Shown: positions 9,902-20,836, counted from the first letter of the stretch. The stretch: DNA of 64,000 bases from Persicaria tinctoria (GCA_037127255.1 JBANSL010000013.1:3412188-3476187), one strand, 5' to 3'. Numbers and translations are program-made. Notes: generated by a model from the letters alone, not told the origin.

Positions 9902-11241
9902 GTTTGTGCAAGACTGGGAACGCTGCTACAACCCTTAAGTTACATCGATGTATGGTGCATGGTAGGGTGGGCAATGTCAAAGAGAATTCAAAGCCAAAAA
10001 CAGTGTCTTCCCCTCTGATTGATCGTCGATGTGTGGAGTGGCCTATATTCGATACGAAAGAAAAGGCTGTGAGAATTTCTCCGGATGTTATTACTTACAG
10101 CTGTTTGATTGATGGGTTGTGTTGTTGGTGGATGGAAGAAGATGCTATGTCTCTCCTTGTAGAAATGATAGATCGTGGTTTTCATCCTAATGTGGTGACT
10201 TTTAGCACTATCATAAATTCACTTTTCAAGAAAGGCAAGGTTGAACAAGCAATGGAGGTTTTGGAGACAATGGTATTGAGAGGCGAGTTCCCTGACACTA
10301 TTACCTGTAACACACTAGTGCATGGTTTGTGCAGAGTTGGGGGGATAGATAAAGCCGTGAGTTTGTACAAAGATATGAATTGCAGGGGAATATCCACAAA
10401 CAATCCGACTATAAACACCATGCTCAAGGGTCTTTTTCTTTTAAATAGAGTTGAAGATGCTATGATTTTATTCAGCGACATGAAAAAGATGGATGCAAAT
10501 TGTCGACCAAATCGAGCTACTTATGCTACTATGATTGACGGATTATGCAAAGTAGGGGAGGTAGGTAAGGCTGAGGATCTTTTCTTTGAAATGAAAAGTA
10601 ATGGTTGCCCCCCTAATGTCATTACTTGTAACCCGCTCGTCGATGGGTATTGTAAACGACGGATGTTTGAGAAAGCAAATGATTTGTTGCTTGAAATGGA
10701 AGCCAAGGGTTGCTCCCCTAATGTCATTACTTTTAACACGCTCATAGGTGGTTATTGCAAGGCAGGGATGTATAATAAAGCAAATGATATGCTTCTTGAA
10801 ATGGAGGCCAAGGGTTGCTCCCCTGATGTTGTTACTTTCACAGTGCTCATAGAGGGGTATTGTCGGTCAGGGATGCTTGAGAAAGCAAATGATTTGCTTC
10901 TTGAAATGGAAGTCAAGGGTTGCTCCCCTGATGCTATTACTTTTAACACGCTCATAGATGGGTATTGCAAGTATGGGATGCATGAAAAAGCAAATGATTT
11001 GCGTCTTGAAATGGAAGCAAAGGGTTTCTCCCCTGATGTTGTTACTTTTAATGCATTGATAGGAGGGTTTGCCCGTCGGAAAGAAAGTGCAAGAATTATA
11101 GAGCTTTTGCAAGCAATGCACAACATGAAGATTTTACCCGACCTGAACACAAAATCTATTTTAGCGGAATATATCAACCTGGATGAATATCAACGCTGGA
11201 TAACTTACTCCCAGATTTCTCTTCATTCGGAAGCCCTATAA
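9902..11241 (+). pseudogene. RFL-type PPR gene, 3' half (split by copia insertion)
   Basis: This half resumes the PPR frame interrupted at 4525 (CKTGNAATTLKLHR, then the family's degenerate linker KPKTVSSPLIDRRCVEWP). About a dozen 35-residue motifs of the type VVTFNTLIDGYCKxG follow. Four near-identical 105-bp units occupy 10603-11022 (KANDLLLEMEAKGCSP signature), more than in the paralogs. The last motif is RIIELLQAMHNMKILPDL. Near 11195-11205 a one-base deletion relative to the paralogs changes the frame, so the family tail (LPDFSSFGSPIKER) is read out of frame and the ORF ends at 11241. The rest of the frame is open, in keeping with recent inactivation. Confidence 0.88.
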
Positions 11242-11733
11242 AGGAACGCAATGAATCTTTATGTGAGTTTGCTCTTCAATCTTGATCTAGTTATGAGCTT
11301 TGTTAATTCTTCAACTCCTTATTTTTTACTTTCCTCATTCTTTTGATAGCATTTTGTAAATACTAATTTACTTGCAATTAATTTATTTTTATTTAAAAAA
11401 AAATCCAGGTTTGAACTCTTCCGAAAAGAATCATCAGAGCTAAGCATTAACGGGAAATCGAGATCTAACTGCATATTAGAGATATGGTCTTTTCTTCTTG
11501 ACAAAGAGCTTGTTCGGCGCTTGACCTTGTAGATGGTCAACTGCAAGAAGCTGAAGCCTTGAACACATTGTTATTATTAAACTATTTGAGTTGTAAATTG
11601 TTTGGTGAAACTACTTGTTTGTTGCAAATACTCATTCATCAACTAGTGATCAAACATCTTACTTTCAATTAACTGTTCCTGGAGGGTCAAGTAAGTTTGA
11701 GGATTCACCAGAGCTTGTAAGTTGCAGCAACTT
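11242..11733 (+). other. 3' flank of the split RFL gene
   Basis: It contains TATGTGAGTTTGCTC at about 11259 and CCAGGTTTGAACTCTTCC at about 11405. These match the donor-like and acceptor-like boundaries of the 3' intron seen in the paralogs. No other feature is recognised. Confidence 0.5.
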
Positions 11734-12205
11734 CTAACTCACAAAATTCGGCGCGTTAAGGTTGCTGTTCACCACCCCGTGCACGAAGCAATGCAGCCTT
11801 ATCCTCCTCATGAGCTCGAGGAACGCGTTCCTCAGACTGTTGTCCTCTGCGCTCTCATTGTATCGTCTCGTCTGAGATCCATCTCCTCCGCTTTTATCTT
11901 CTCCTAACTCTTGGCCACTATGGCATTGTACTCGAATTGTATGTTGAATATCTGGTTGTATTGATTTCTTCAAGCATCTTCCGGTTTCTTAGAGCCGGTG
12001 AGCTGGATGGAACCCGCTTTCCAGGAAGTCAATCCCAATGATCCGGAGCTTGGGTGGGGTAGGCTCCACCTTGGAGGCCATAGGAGATGCCAAAGTCGAT
12101 TATGTGGATGCTCGTCGAGTTGCTCCTGAGCTGTGGCTATGTCAATCCGCGAAACCGACTCCACGCAGTTGATTAGGAGGTTCATCAAATCCACCACCTC
12201 CGGTT
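11734..12205 (-). pseudogene. GRAS-domain transcription factor fragment (SCL14/33-like)
   Basis: Minus-strand reading gives VVDLMNLLINCVESVS (start of the GRAS domain), then in other frames HIIDFGISYG (VHIID motif), LRIIGIDFLESGFHPAHRL and at the end CFVHGVVNSNLNAPNFVS. The last matches the family's IFIHGVVNG..NAPFFV. The order of blocks follows GRAS proteins, which are nuclear regulators, but most of the domain between them is deleted and the frames do not join. It covers under a third of a normal GRAS domain. It is a dead fragment, ending at TAG 11734-11736. Confidence 0.75.
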
Positions 12206-12990
12206 TCCGTCTTCTGGTTCAGGGCCAGATGTAGCTAGCGTTTTGCTTGCTTCGCCGCTCTTCATCTCCATCTTCGTCTTTACAACTGTATGATCTAGAT
12301 ATTGAGATTTTGTTAAATAGTAGCATGCCTGCATATTAAGCTTCCATCATCTAAGGTACCTTCCGATGATCTCCGATGATTGATTAGCCTGAAATTCGTA
12401 CTTTTTGAAAGAATTGTCCATGGAAATTTGACCAATTAATCTGCAGTCCTGAAGCTTTATGTTATAACCCTAAGTGGGATCTCTGTGAGATTGAAGGGAA
12501 CGGTAGAAATTAGAATGTGAGATTGAAGGGAACGGTAGAAATTAGAAAGGGAATTAGAGGAAGCAGAGGAAGATAGGAGAGATAGAACTAGAGAGGTAGG
12601 ATAAGTGGTTCTGGTTTCTTTCTTCCATATCCAATTACAATGGCTAAGGGTACGTAATTTATACCCTAAACCTCTAATGCCTAATAACCCCAGTTTATGA
12701 TCTCCAAACTTACCAAAAACAACCTTAATCTACCATACATGCCAAAAGAGGCATCTTTGGGAGGTCTTAAATTTTTGGGACTAAATTGATCTCCAAACTT
12801 ACCAACTTGGAAGTGACAGGCAAAGACTCACTACTAAGCTTTACTTCATTGTTTTATTTGTGGCCATCAGACAAGTGACAGGCAAAGACTCAGCCCAGTT
12901 TATGATCTCCAAACTTACCAAAAACAACCTTAATCTACCATCAATTTGCAATCCCTTCCAAGATTCCATCTTTCACCTAGCCCCATTGTT
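12206..12990. repeat. Non-coding stretch with short direct duplications
   Basis: GTGAGATTGAAGGGAACGG with its following bases (about 33 bp) occurs twice in tandem at about 12486-12547. A 48-bp block starting CCCAGTTTATGATCTCC occurs at about 12689-12736 and again at about 12893-12941, and GTGACAGGCAAAGACTCA is also repeated between them. No gene is recognised. Confidence 0.7.
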
Positions 12991-13400
12991 TTACTTGTGG
13001 CCAAGTTCAACCACGTGTGCTCCCTCCCAAGATTCCGTTTTTTCAATATTGTTGCGTAAACTCCTATTTTTGTTCGATTCAAATTCGTCCCCCCTTTCTC
13101 TCTGGATCCTTTCATCACTCCCTCCGTCGCCGATCACGGTACTTCTTTCTTTTCCCCATCCTCTCTTACACTTCAATTTCGAAATCTGTATTGGTATGAA
13201 CTCTGAAAGTTAATTATTTCTATGATCCACATTGGTATGCACTGCAATTTATTTAGTTTCCTCCTGAATTTCGCAGTTATAACCAAACCCTAACCCTAAA
13301 CCCCAATCTCCTTCACCAACAGCTCAGCTGAAGTTGAAGGATTTGAAACAGGTGACTCTTCAATCTCCCTCTCTTGTTTCTTTCCCCCATCCTCTCTTAC
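12990..13400 (+). other. Orphan RFL leader segment
   Basis: The block around 13098-13190 (TCTCTGGATCCTTTCATCAC, CCGTCGCCGATCACGGTAC) and the block around 13279-13380 (CAAACCCTAACCCTAAACC, CAGGTGACTCTTCAATCTCC) closely match the leader of the intact RFL gene at 59.16-59.42 kb, in different order. No PPR coding sequence follows; a LINE occupies the next 4 kb. It is a duplicated or rearranged 5' region without its gene. Confidence 0.6.
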
Positions 13401-13738
13401 ACTTCAATTTCTATACTGAATTTGTTTTAATTGCTCACCGATATTCTTTGTTTGTCACTACAAAAAATAAAATAAAATATTCCTTTGTTTCTTTTTTGGC
13501 TATAACATTTATTTGTTTCTTTGCTTTCCCCCTTTTATATTCTTTGCTTTCCAAGTTCACGCCATTATCATGGTTGTGTAACCCGTCCTACAAACTGTAC
13601 CACGGTCATTATGCGAACAAACCAAACACAAATAATATCGAATTTGGGCCGAATAGGCCAACAACCGATCAAAATTTGTCATACCAATGACATCTACAAG
13701 ATTATGTACAAACGGCTACGCGCTCAAAAAGGTTTCCC

Positions 13739-14485
13739 ATGAATATATGCTCTTGGAACTGTAGAAGGATGAGGAGGAGAAACTTCTGGACTCATACTGA
13801 ACTGTTCTGTAAAAACAATTACATAAATGTACTAGCACTGCTTGAAACCAAAACTGATAAATTCCCCCCGGAAGCCGTATGGAAGAAGTGCGGGTTTTCA
13901 AATATTGCTTTTGATCCTGCTCGGGGGTTTTTCGGGGGGATTTGTCTGCTATGGAAAGACCTTCCTGTGTCCGAGGGAGAGATTACACTCATTTCGGTTA
14001 ACCAAAGAATTATCCACATAAACTATCTTGACAAAAACGCCAATTTGACGATTGCTATTCTTGTGGTTTACGCACCACCAGATCGTCGTTCGAAGGACGC
14101 GTTTTGGGAAAAACTCACCACTTATGCCGCAACACTTACCAACCCTTTCTGTATCTTAGGGGATCTCAACGAAATTTCAATACCAGCCAACAAGCTGGGG
14201 GGTATCCTACCGTCCCCAGGTAGATTTCAAAGACTACAAGATATAAAACATTTACTTCTTTTGTCAGAAGTACCAACTCATGGTGGTAGTTATACTTGGA
14301 AAAGAAAGAAATTGAATTTACCTAACAACAGCTTCGCCAAGCTGGATCGGCTACTAGCCCAAAATGAAGTCATTTCAGGCTTCGACGGCATACGAGTAAG
14401 AATCCACCCTTTCACTACTTCTGACCATGCCCCAATTTCGATCGATCTGCGATCCCCAACTCAGAGAAACGGGAAACCTTTCTGA
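13739..14485 (+). pseudogene. LINE ORF2 endonuclease part
   Basis: The AP-like endonuclease nicks the genomic target and so primes reverse transcription. Motifs seen are MNICSWNCR, ALLETKTD, ILGDLNE, GGSYTWKRK and TTSDHAPIS. The start at MNICSWNCR corresponds to the normal ORF2 start. TGA at 14483-14485 ends it. The same frame continues six bases further at ATG 14492, so a single nonsense change separates endonuclease from RT. Confidence 0.9.
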
Positions 14486-14491
14486 TTTGAA

Positions 14492-16402
14492 ATGGCTTGG
14501 ACGACCAAACCAGAATTCAGAAACCTGGTAAGGCAGGCTTGGAGGCTTAACCCGGCGGGTTCACTCATGTTTAAACTTGTTAAGAAAACAACCCTGCTTA
14601 AAGGCCTAGCGAAGCGCTGGCATAAACGCACTTTTAACAATATTCATAAACAAATCTTCGACACATACGAACAACTTATGCAGTTACAACATAAGTTAAT
14701 TGCTAGTCCTAAGCAGGACCTCAGTGACAAACACAAGAGATTACTCAACAAAAGGGAACGAATGCTTGATTTTCAGCATCGATATTGGAGCCAACGAGCC
14801 AAGGTTAAACATATCAGATTAAATGATACAAACTCCAGTTACTTCCATCGTATAGCTTCGGCTAAGCGGGGCAGAAAGATCGTCAAAGTCCTCACGACGG
14901 AATCGGGTCTGATTTTGTCAGACCATACCTTAATCATAAATGAATTTGTAAATAGCTTCTCCAGAAGGTTCAAATCATCCTATAACCATGACATCCCATG
15001 TGATGGGGATCTCCTGGTCATTGACCGTGAGATTTCTGACCAGCAGAACCAAATGCTCACCGCGCCCATTACAAACGATGACATTAAGACCGCACTTTTT
15101 TCAATTGGTGCTGATAAGGCTCCAGGGCCTGACGGTATGCCTGCAGGTTTCTACCAAATTTACTGGGACATTGTCAGTCCTTCAATTATAAAAGCAGTTA
15201 AAGCATTCTTTTCAAGTGGGAAGATGTTGCGTCAAATTAATCACACATTCATAACACTAATCCAAAAGATCGATGATCCTCAAACGGTCAGTCACTTTAG
15301 GCCTATCAGTCTCTGCTCTACTGTGTACAAAATTATCTCTAATATTCTGACAGCTAGACTGTCGATAGTTTTCGACAAACTCATTCACCCATTACAAAGT
15401 GCGTTTACTAAAGGTCGGTCAATCCAAGACAATATTCTCATTGCTCACGAGATTTTCCACTCGTTTCGGTTAACTAAAGCAAAGGCCGGCTACATGGCAA
15501 TCAAGTTAGTTATGGAAAAGGCCTACGACCGTATTGAATGGCCTTTTCTGTTCGCTACGCTATCAAAGTTCGGTTTTGACTCCAAGTTTGTCCACTGGAT
15601 AAAGGAATGTGTTCAGACGGTGTCGTACTCAGTACTTATAAATGATGAACCATCGACAGTTTTCGTTCCATCGAGAGGACTCCAACAGGGAGACCCCCTA
15701 TCTCCTTTCCTTTTTATCCTCACTGCTGAGGTTCTAGCCAGAACCTTACAGAGACGGTCCAACATCTCCAAGAACTTAGGCTTCACTTTGAGGGGAGGAG
15801 GGGTCAAGATTCCTTTCCTTGCCTTCGCTGACGATATCATGCTTTTTGGGAAAGCCAACCAGTCAACATGTGCTGAGCTCTCTGAGATAATTCAGCGGTT
15901 TTGTCTCATCCGAGGACAAAAAGTTAACCTACATAAGTCATCCTTTCAGGTTTCTCCTAAAACTACGGCCACAACCATTCAAACAGTTACGAACGCTCTG
16001 GGTATCCCCCAGTCGAATAACCTAGAAAAATATCTAGGGTGCCCAATTATCAATGGTCGTGTCAAAAAAGACACCTTTGCGGAGATCATACTCAAAACTA
16101 AGCAGCAACTGTCAAAGTGGAAAGCCTCCTCTCTGTCTGCTGAAGGCAGAAAAGTCATAATCAAAGCAAACCTTTCAGCACAGCCGTTGTTCCTCATGCA
16201 AGCTTTCCTTTTGCCCTCATCAATCCTGCATGAGCTAGATAAGATTTATAGGCAATTTTTCTGGAACAAAGATCCAAAAAGTACTCCTCTAATTAGCTGG
16301 GACAAGATATGCACAGATACCCTTAACGGGGGGGTTGGGCATTTACAAGGCCGAAACAGTGAACATAGCTTTACAAATGAAGTTACTATGGAAATTAATT
16401 GA
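14492..16402 (+). pseudogene. LINE ORF2 reverse transcriptase part
   Basis: RT motifs in order are KAPGPDGMPAGFY, FRPISLCSTVYKIISN, KGRSIQDNILIAHE, SRGLQQGDPLSPFLFI, FADDIM (catalytic aspartates) and LGCPIINGR. The frame is open for 636 codons and is lost in a G-run near 16330. The expected continuation lies in the frame that starts at 16335. Confidence 0.92.
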
Positions 16403-17459
16403 TGAACCGGACAACATCTGGGTTAAAGTGATAACAGGCAAATATTTAAAAGGAACCCCCGTTCTGCGTTACCAACACAAGGGCAATACCTCGTGGCAGT
16501 GGGCTAAACTCAACTCTATTACCAATCTTTTCAAATCAGGCCTTCGCTGGTCAATCGGTGACGGGAAGACGACTCATTTCTGGACTGACATCTGGGCAAC
16601 TCAAAAACCATTGATTAAATTGTCTCTTCAGTCGATCCCAGATGGAGTGCTGAATTGGACAGTTAATAGATTTATTAACGACAATAACTCTTGGAACATT
16701 ACAAAACTTGAAACGGACCATCGTGGTTTACTACCCATGGATATTATCTCCGGAATTCAATCTACCCATCTTTCTCACAATTTTTTCCCTGACAGACTCT
16801 TCTGGGGATCCAGTCACGATGGCTGGTTCTCCACATCATCAGCAACAAAGCTAATTCCAAACTACGGGGGTGACCAGAACTTTGGTTGCAACTGGATCTG
16901 GAATCTTGACATCCCCTTTAAGGTAAGGCATTTCCTTTGGAAGATTGCACGCGATGGTCTCCCGACCACTGAGAGACTACAACGGTCCCATGCCTCGGTG
17001 CCCTCCGGGTGCAGCTTCTGTGGATGCACTGTCGAATCTACATGTCATATTCTCATACAATGCCCAACTACGATCGCTCTTACCAAATCTCTCCATATCA
17101 GCCACCCATTATGTGTTGGTATCGATATAGATATCAAACCAAATCTTCTTCTAAACAATATTTTCACCAACATTGGCAGCCAGGCTTTCACTAAACTGGC
17201 CTTTGCTTGGAGGAGTATTTGGTATTTTCGAAACCAGCTCGTGTTCCAGCAAATAAGCAACGCACCTGTGCAGGCTATAGCCATTTTCTGTAATACTACT
17301 TACCAAACTTGGAATGCCAGAGTGGAGGACTCGGAGTCTGATGGTGTGTCCCGGCCTAGAAAAAAGACTTGTGGCACTACGGCAGGCTCTAGATCAACCA
17401 ACCATAACGCTTCCAAGGCAAACAATTGGAAAAACCACCTATGGGATACAACAAATTGA
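16335..17459 (+). pseudogene. LINE ORF2 zf-RVT part
   Basis: The frame-shifted continuation begins IYKAETVNIALQMKLLWKL and includes the conserved SIGDGKTTHFWTDIW. The cysteine/histidine zinc-binding module FKVRHFLWKIARDGLPTTERL ... CSFCGC ... CHILIQCP follows. It is typical of plant LINEs. Confidence 0.85.
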
Positions 17460-17925
17460 ATTTCGATGGCTCGTACTGCCGGTCGGGGAAAGGAACCTTC
17501 AGCTTCGTGATTCGGGATCATATGGGGAATATAAGGTCCCTAGGGGGGGTCCCTGTAATAACGGCTCAGCTGTTTTCGCGGAAGCCATGGGCCTTCGGAT
17601 GGGGGTTGCCAAGGCGAAATCCATGGGCTTAAATAACCTTCTGATTGAAGGAGACTGCTTGGTCGTCATAAAGGCTCTGCTGGGGGACTGGTCTTGCCCC
17701 TGGATTATCGAGCTGCTGATGGTTGATGCGACTGTCGATTTATATACTATATCTAATGTTGCTATTCGTCATATTTTCAGGGATTCAAATGCTGTGGCTG
17801 ACAGGATTGCACGTCTGGCCTACACTGTCCCTGCCGATGATAGCTTCACCGATGATCCAGAACTCTGTGTTCTCGTCCGTTCGGACGCGCTAGGAAAGAA
17901 GCCGGGTTGTCGGCGCTTTGCCTAA
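17426..17925 (+). pseudogene. LINE ORF2 RNase H part
   Basis: Begins KLNFDGSYCRSGKGTFSFVI (first catalytic Asp) in one frame. It continues in another frame as AVFAEAMGLRMGVAKAKSMG, LLIEGDCLVVIKAL and HIFRDSNAVADRIARLA, which are the other RNase H landmarks. A frameshift lies near 17545-17565. The stop at 17923-17925 is followed within 20 bp by the poly(A) run. Confidence 0.85.
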
Positions 17926-17954
17926 TTTTTACCTGCTTCCAAAAAAAAAAAGGT

Positions 17955-18157
17955 ACACGGAAGGGGTGTGAATCTTCTGTCCCCTGAATTTGTCCCCCTG
18001 CGTTGTCCCCTCTCACAAACTCTATTTATTTTTATTGTTTTAATCTATTTTTTATTTATTGCTTTTGTTTTCTTTTTCTTTTTAATTAAGGTTTGTGAGG
18101 GGGGACGGGAGAGGGGGACAAGGAGGGGGGACAGAGGATGTGAATCCACACGGAAGG
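17955..18157. mobile_element. Mutator-like MITE with 10-bp target duplication
   Basis: ACACGGAAGG occurs at 17955-17964 and 18148-18157. Between these lies a 183-bp element whose ends form an inverted repeat of about 60 bp (TCTGTCCCC...TCTCACAAAC on the left against its complement on the right). A 9-10 bp duplication with long inverted ends fits non-autonomous Mutator-like elements. It inserted just after the LINE tail. No coding capacity. Confidence 0.75.
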
Positions 18158-18365
18158 AGGGGGTGGGCCCATGGGAGATGTGGTCTACGGACCGGAAGCG
18201 TGCAGCTTTTTTTATTTTTTTATTTTTGGGTAAACAGCTTTACGCGGTGGCACATATGGAGGGAGGGAATGTTGTATAGGTTGCTAAATTTTCCCCAACT
18301 TTGTATAGTTTTTTAATTTGGGTTTCTTATTTGTATACTTTGTAAATCATCCCTAAAAACTATAT

Positions 18366-18552
18366 AAAATATCTATTTTTATTATAATTTTGTAATTATT
18401 ATTAATAAGTACGAACTTGTTAATTTTATTTTTAAGAATAATTACAAAATTGTTATAAAAACTATATAACTATCATTTTATAAAAATAAAATTAACAACT
18501 TTATACTTATTAATAATAATTACAAAATTGTTATAAAAATAGATATTTTATA
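18366..18552. repeat. AT-rich palindrome
   Basis: Arms of about 75 bp (TATAAAATATCTATTTTTAT ... GTTAATTTTATTTTTA) at about 18366-18440 and 18478-18552 are inverted copies. It abuts the left end of the Stowaway MITE. It may be a separate foldback element. No target duplication was identified. Confidence 0.65.
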
Positions 18553-18789
18553 CTCCCTCCGTTCCAAAATAGATGGTCTTTTGCTTTTTGGTACGTTTTT
18601 TAAGGAGCGAAAAACTCTATAAAATATTGTTTTTTTAGTTAAATTTTTTATATTATTTGATACTTATTACTAATAAGTATCTAATTATATATAAAAAATT
18701 AATTAAAAAATAATATTTCACATAATTTTTCGCTCCTTAAAAAGCGTGCCGAAAAGTAAACGACCATGTATTTTGAAACGGAGGGAGTA
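18551..18789. mobile_element. Stowaway-type MITE (Tc1/mariner)
   Basis: Starts TACTCCCTCCGTTCC and ends CGGAGGGAGTA, the canonical Stowaway termini with TA target duplication, with further inverted homology inside (GGTACGTTTTTTAAGGAGCG against CGCTCCTTAAAAAGCGTGCC). 239 bp, non-coding. Confidence 0.9.
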
Positions 18790-19850
18790 TAGTTTTTAAC
18801 CCGTAAAAAAAACATATATAAATATACTCTAATACGGAGTATCATTTTGCATAACAGTCGTGGAAATGAGCCCGGGAAAAGTATTCCTGCAGAGGAGCTC
18901 AGCTCATGGGAGTAGGTGGTGGGCCAGGGCTTGCATTTTTTTTTTGGGAAATTTCGGGTATAAAAATGGCACTCCGGCTTCGGCCGTTTCAACCCGGTTT
19001 CGGCCGCCTCAACTCGGCTTCGGCCATCGGCGACGATCTTTGTGAATCTGAGCAACCCTAAATCCGAAAATCCTTTATCGGATTTTAACCAAACACCATT
19101 TTGGGTTGGAACGTTCGTTGTTTCTGGGTTCTTGCCCCCAAATCATCTTTCGTCATTTCCAAATCCAAGCAGCAATCCCCCATTTTCAAACCACGGGTTC
19201 GAGAGCTTGTGGCTCTTGAGCTCTGCCACCCAATCTCGCGGTTGACCCTATCTACAGCCTCCCACTGTCGGCACCGTCTGGTGGTGGTGTCTCTGGTTCA
19301 CCGTTCTATCCCGGAGCCTGGAAGCATGCCGTCGCCGCTCACCTCCTTGGTTGGTCGGTGGTCGTGGCTGTGGGCCTTCCCCCTCCTCGTCTTCCAAATC
19401 CTTCAATTGGAACAATAACGCTCCGGCGCCTGCGTCTTCCTCACCGGCGGTTGTGGAGTTTTTCCTCTTCCGTTGTCTGAGTCTGAACCCCTCGATTCCA
19501 AAGCGAGTATTGAAAATTGGTTTTGTGTTTGTGGCGCTAGACGTTTCGTTGTAGGCGTTCGTCCCGGTGGCTCTCCTTCGCCGTCTTCCACTCAACCCTA
19601 GTTCTTCCTGCGTTCTTTGAACGCTTTTGTTTAAAAAAAAAAGAAAAAAGAAAAAAAGAAAGAAAGAAAGAAAGAAAGGATGTAGATTGTAGAAGGCCAC
19701 AGCTTGGGCCCGAACTCGAATTCCTTTCTTTGGGCCTAACCCCACTTAATTAAATAATAATAATTTATATACACATATAGCTTAATTTGGTGAATATATT
19801 ATATACTTAATCTTACGAATAAGTTGCACACAAATTTTCGTTAGATGCTT
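18790..19850. other. GC-richer non-coding region with short repeats
   Basis: No gene recognised. It contains an imperfect triplication of a CGGCTTCGGCCGTTTCAAC-type unit at about 18975-19025 and an A/GAAA-rich microsatellite at about 19630-19678. Several open frames on both strands have no conserved motif. Confidence 0.5.
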
Positions 19851-20342
19851 GATTTTTCCTTATTGATCCGTTTTTGTTCGTTCGTTTGGCGGTGGGTCGT
19901 TGCTTTGGTGTGGTGGCGTTTAGTTTCGAGGTGTGTTGCAGTATCGGGCTGCCAGTATGATCGAGAGGATCGTGGTTGTGTTCGTGGTCTTCGAAGATCC
20001 TTCATCTAGGTAGGGGCAACGTCGGTGATCCACACTTCCCCTGGTTTTGCCCTTTCCGATAGTGGGTTACTGTTCTCCGCCATCTCGGCGTCAAGTCGCT
20101 GTGAGAGTCATTGCACTCCCCCGTGTTCTCGGCATTCGTGGCCCGCCTTGGATCTCCCTCGTCTTTACTGTTGGTGGACGACTCTTTCGGGTTGTTTGGG
20201 CGTTTTCTTTCATCTGTGTATATTTGTGTCTGTACTCTGTAGTATGTTGTTTGTTGACGGCTAGTCCGTCTGCCGATTCGTCGGCCTCTCGAGTTTCAGG
20301 TTTGTCTGAGCTCGAATTTTTTCCTGATCAAAAAAAAAAAAA
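19851..20342 (+). mobile_element. Possible LINE 3' tail with poly(A)
   Basis: A GT-rich, non-coding stretch ends in an A-run at about 20330-20342 (CCTGATCAAAAAAA). Such sequence is typical of 3' UTRs of plant LINEs, but I found no coding part. Tentative. Confidence 0.3.
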
Positions 20343-20836
20343 GTGACACTTTGCAATATGCGAATAACACTTCTAGCGTGCCACGTGGGCCACCCAAGAC
20401 GCGCCACGTAGCAAACTGGGGTTTTCTTTTTAAATCTGTTTTGACAAAAAATCGTTAATGTAAAAAAAAATTATTTTTTAATGTAAGTAATTTTTTTATC
20501 TACTCGTATACAATCATTTTATAATAGTTTTTTTAAAAAATAATTCAAAGATATCAACACCCAGTTTTCACTTCTTACCCAATAAAAAAAATATTTTTAT
20601 CCCATTTTTTCCCTATGAATTCATTGTTTATCCCCTTTTGAATATTTTATTTAAAAAAATCAAATATATCAATACCCTTATATCATTCCTTACCCATTAA
20701 TAAAAACCCTAGGGCACGTAGTGAGGCGTTTCCGGCGGCGGTATCCTGACCACCACCGATCGTCCCCTCTCTCTCCGGTCAACGGCCGTGGGAGCCTAGG
20801 CTCTCCTGCCATTAGCGTGCGGGTTTTCAAAGAATT
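20343..20836. other. AT-rich spacer
   Basis: No gene recognised. A block at about 20597-20645 (TTTTTATCCCATTTTTTCCC, then AATTCATTGTTTATC) recurs at about 26679-26729. Confidence 0.45.

Larger units (their letters stand above)
13739..17951 (+). mobile_element. L1-type LINE, ORF2 with endonuclease, RT, zinc-binding and RNase H domains
   Basis: Non-LTR retrotransposon of the plant L1 group, ending in an A-run at 17941-17951. ORF2 domains in order are an AP-type endonuclease, reverse transcriptase with FADDIM, a zf-RVT cysteine/histidine domain, and a C-terminal RNase H. No ORF1 (nucleic-acid-binding protein) is found upstream, so the copy is 5'-truncated near the ORF2 start. One in-frame TGA and at least three frameshifts make it inactive. 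I did not find a convincing target-site duplication. Confidence 0.92.

Noticed and set aside
10603..11022. CRISPR-like regular repeats
   Set aside because: The 105-bp periodicity is explained by PPR motifs; this is a plant nuclear sequence and no spacer-repeat structure exists.
10752..11177. Minus-strand ORFs with repeated SISRSKSFAFS-type words
   Set aside because: They are antisense shadows of the tandem PPR repeats; the repetition comes from the coding strand.
19625..19680. Possible poly(A) tail of a retroposon
   Set aside because: The tract is a mixed GAAA microsatellite without a recognisable element on its 5' side.
19248..19745. 165-codon minus-strand ORF in GC-rich sequence
   Set aside because: Low-complexity Arg/Phe-rich translation including the GAAA microsatellite; several frames are open together, which points to base composition and not coding.
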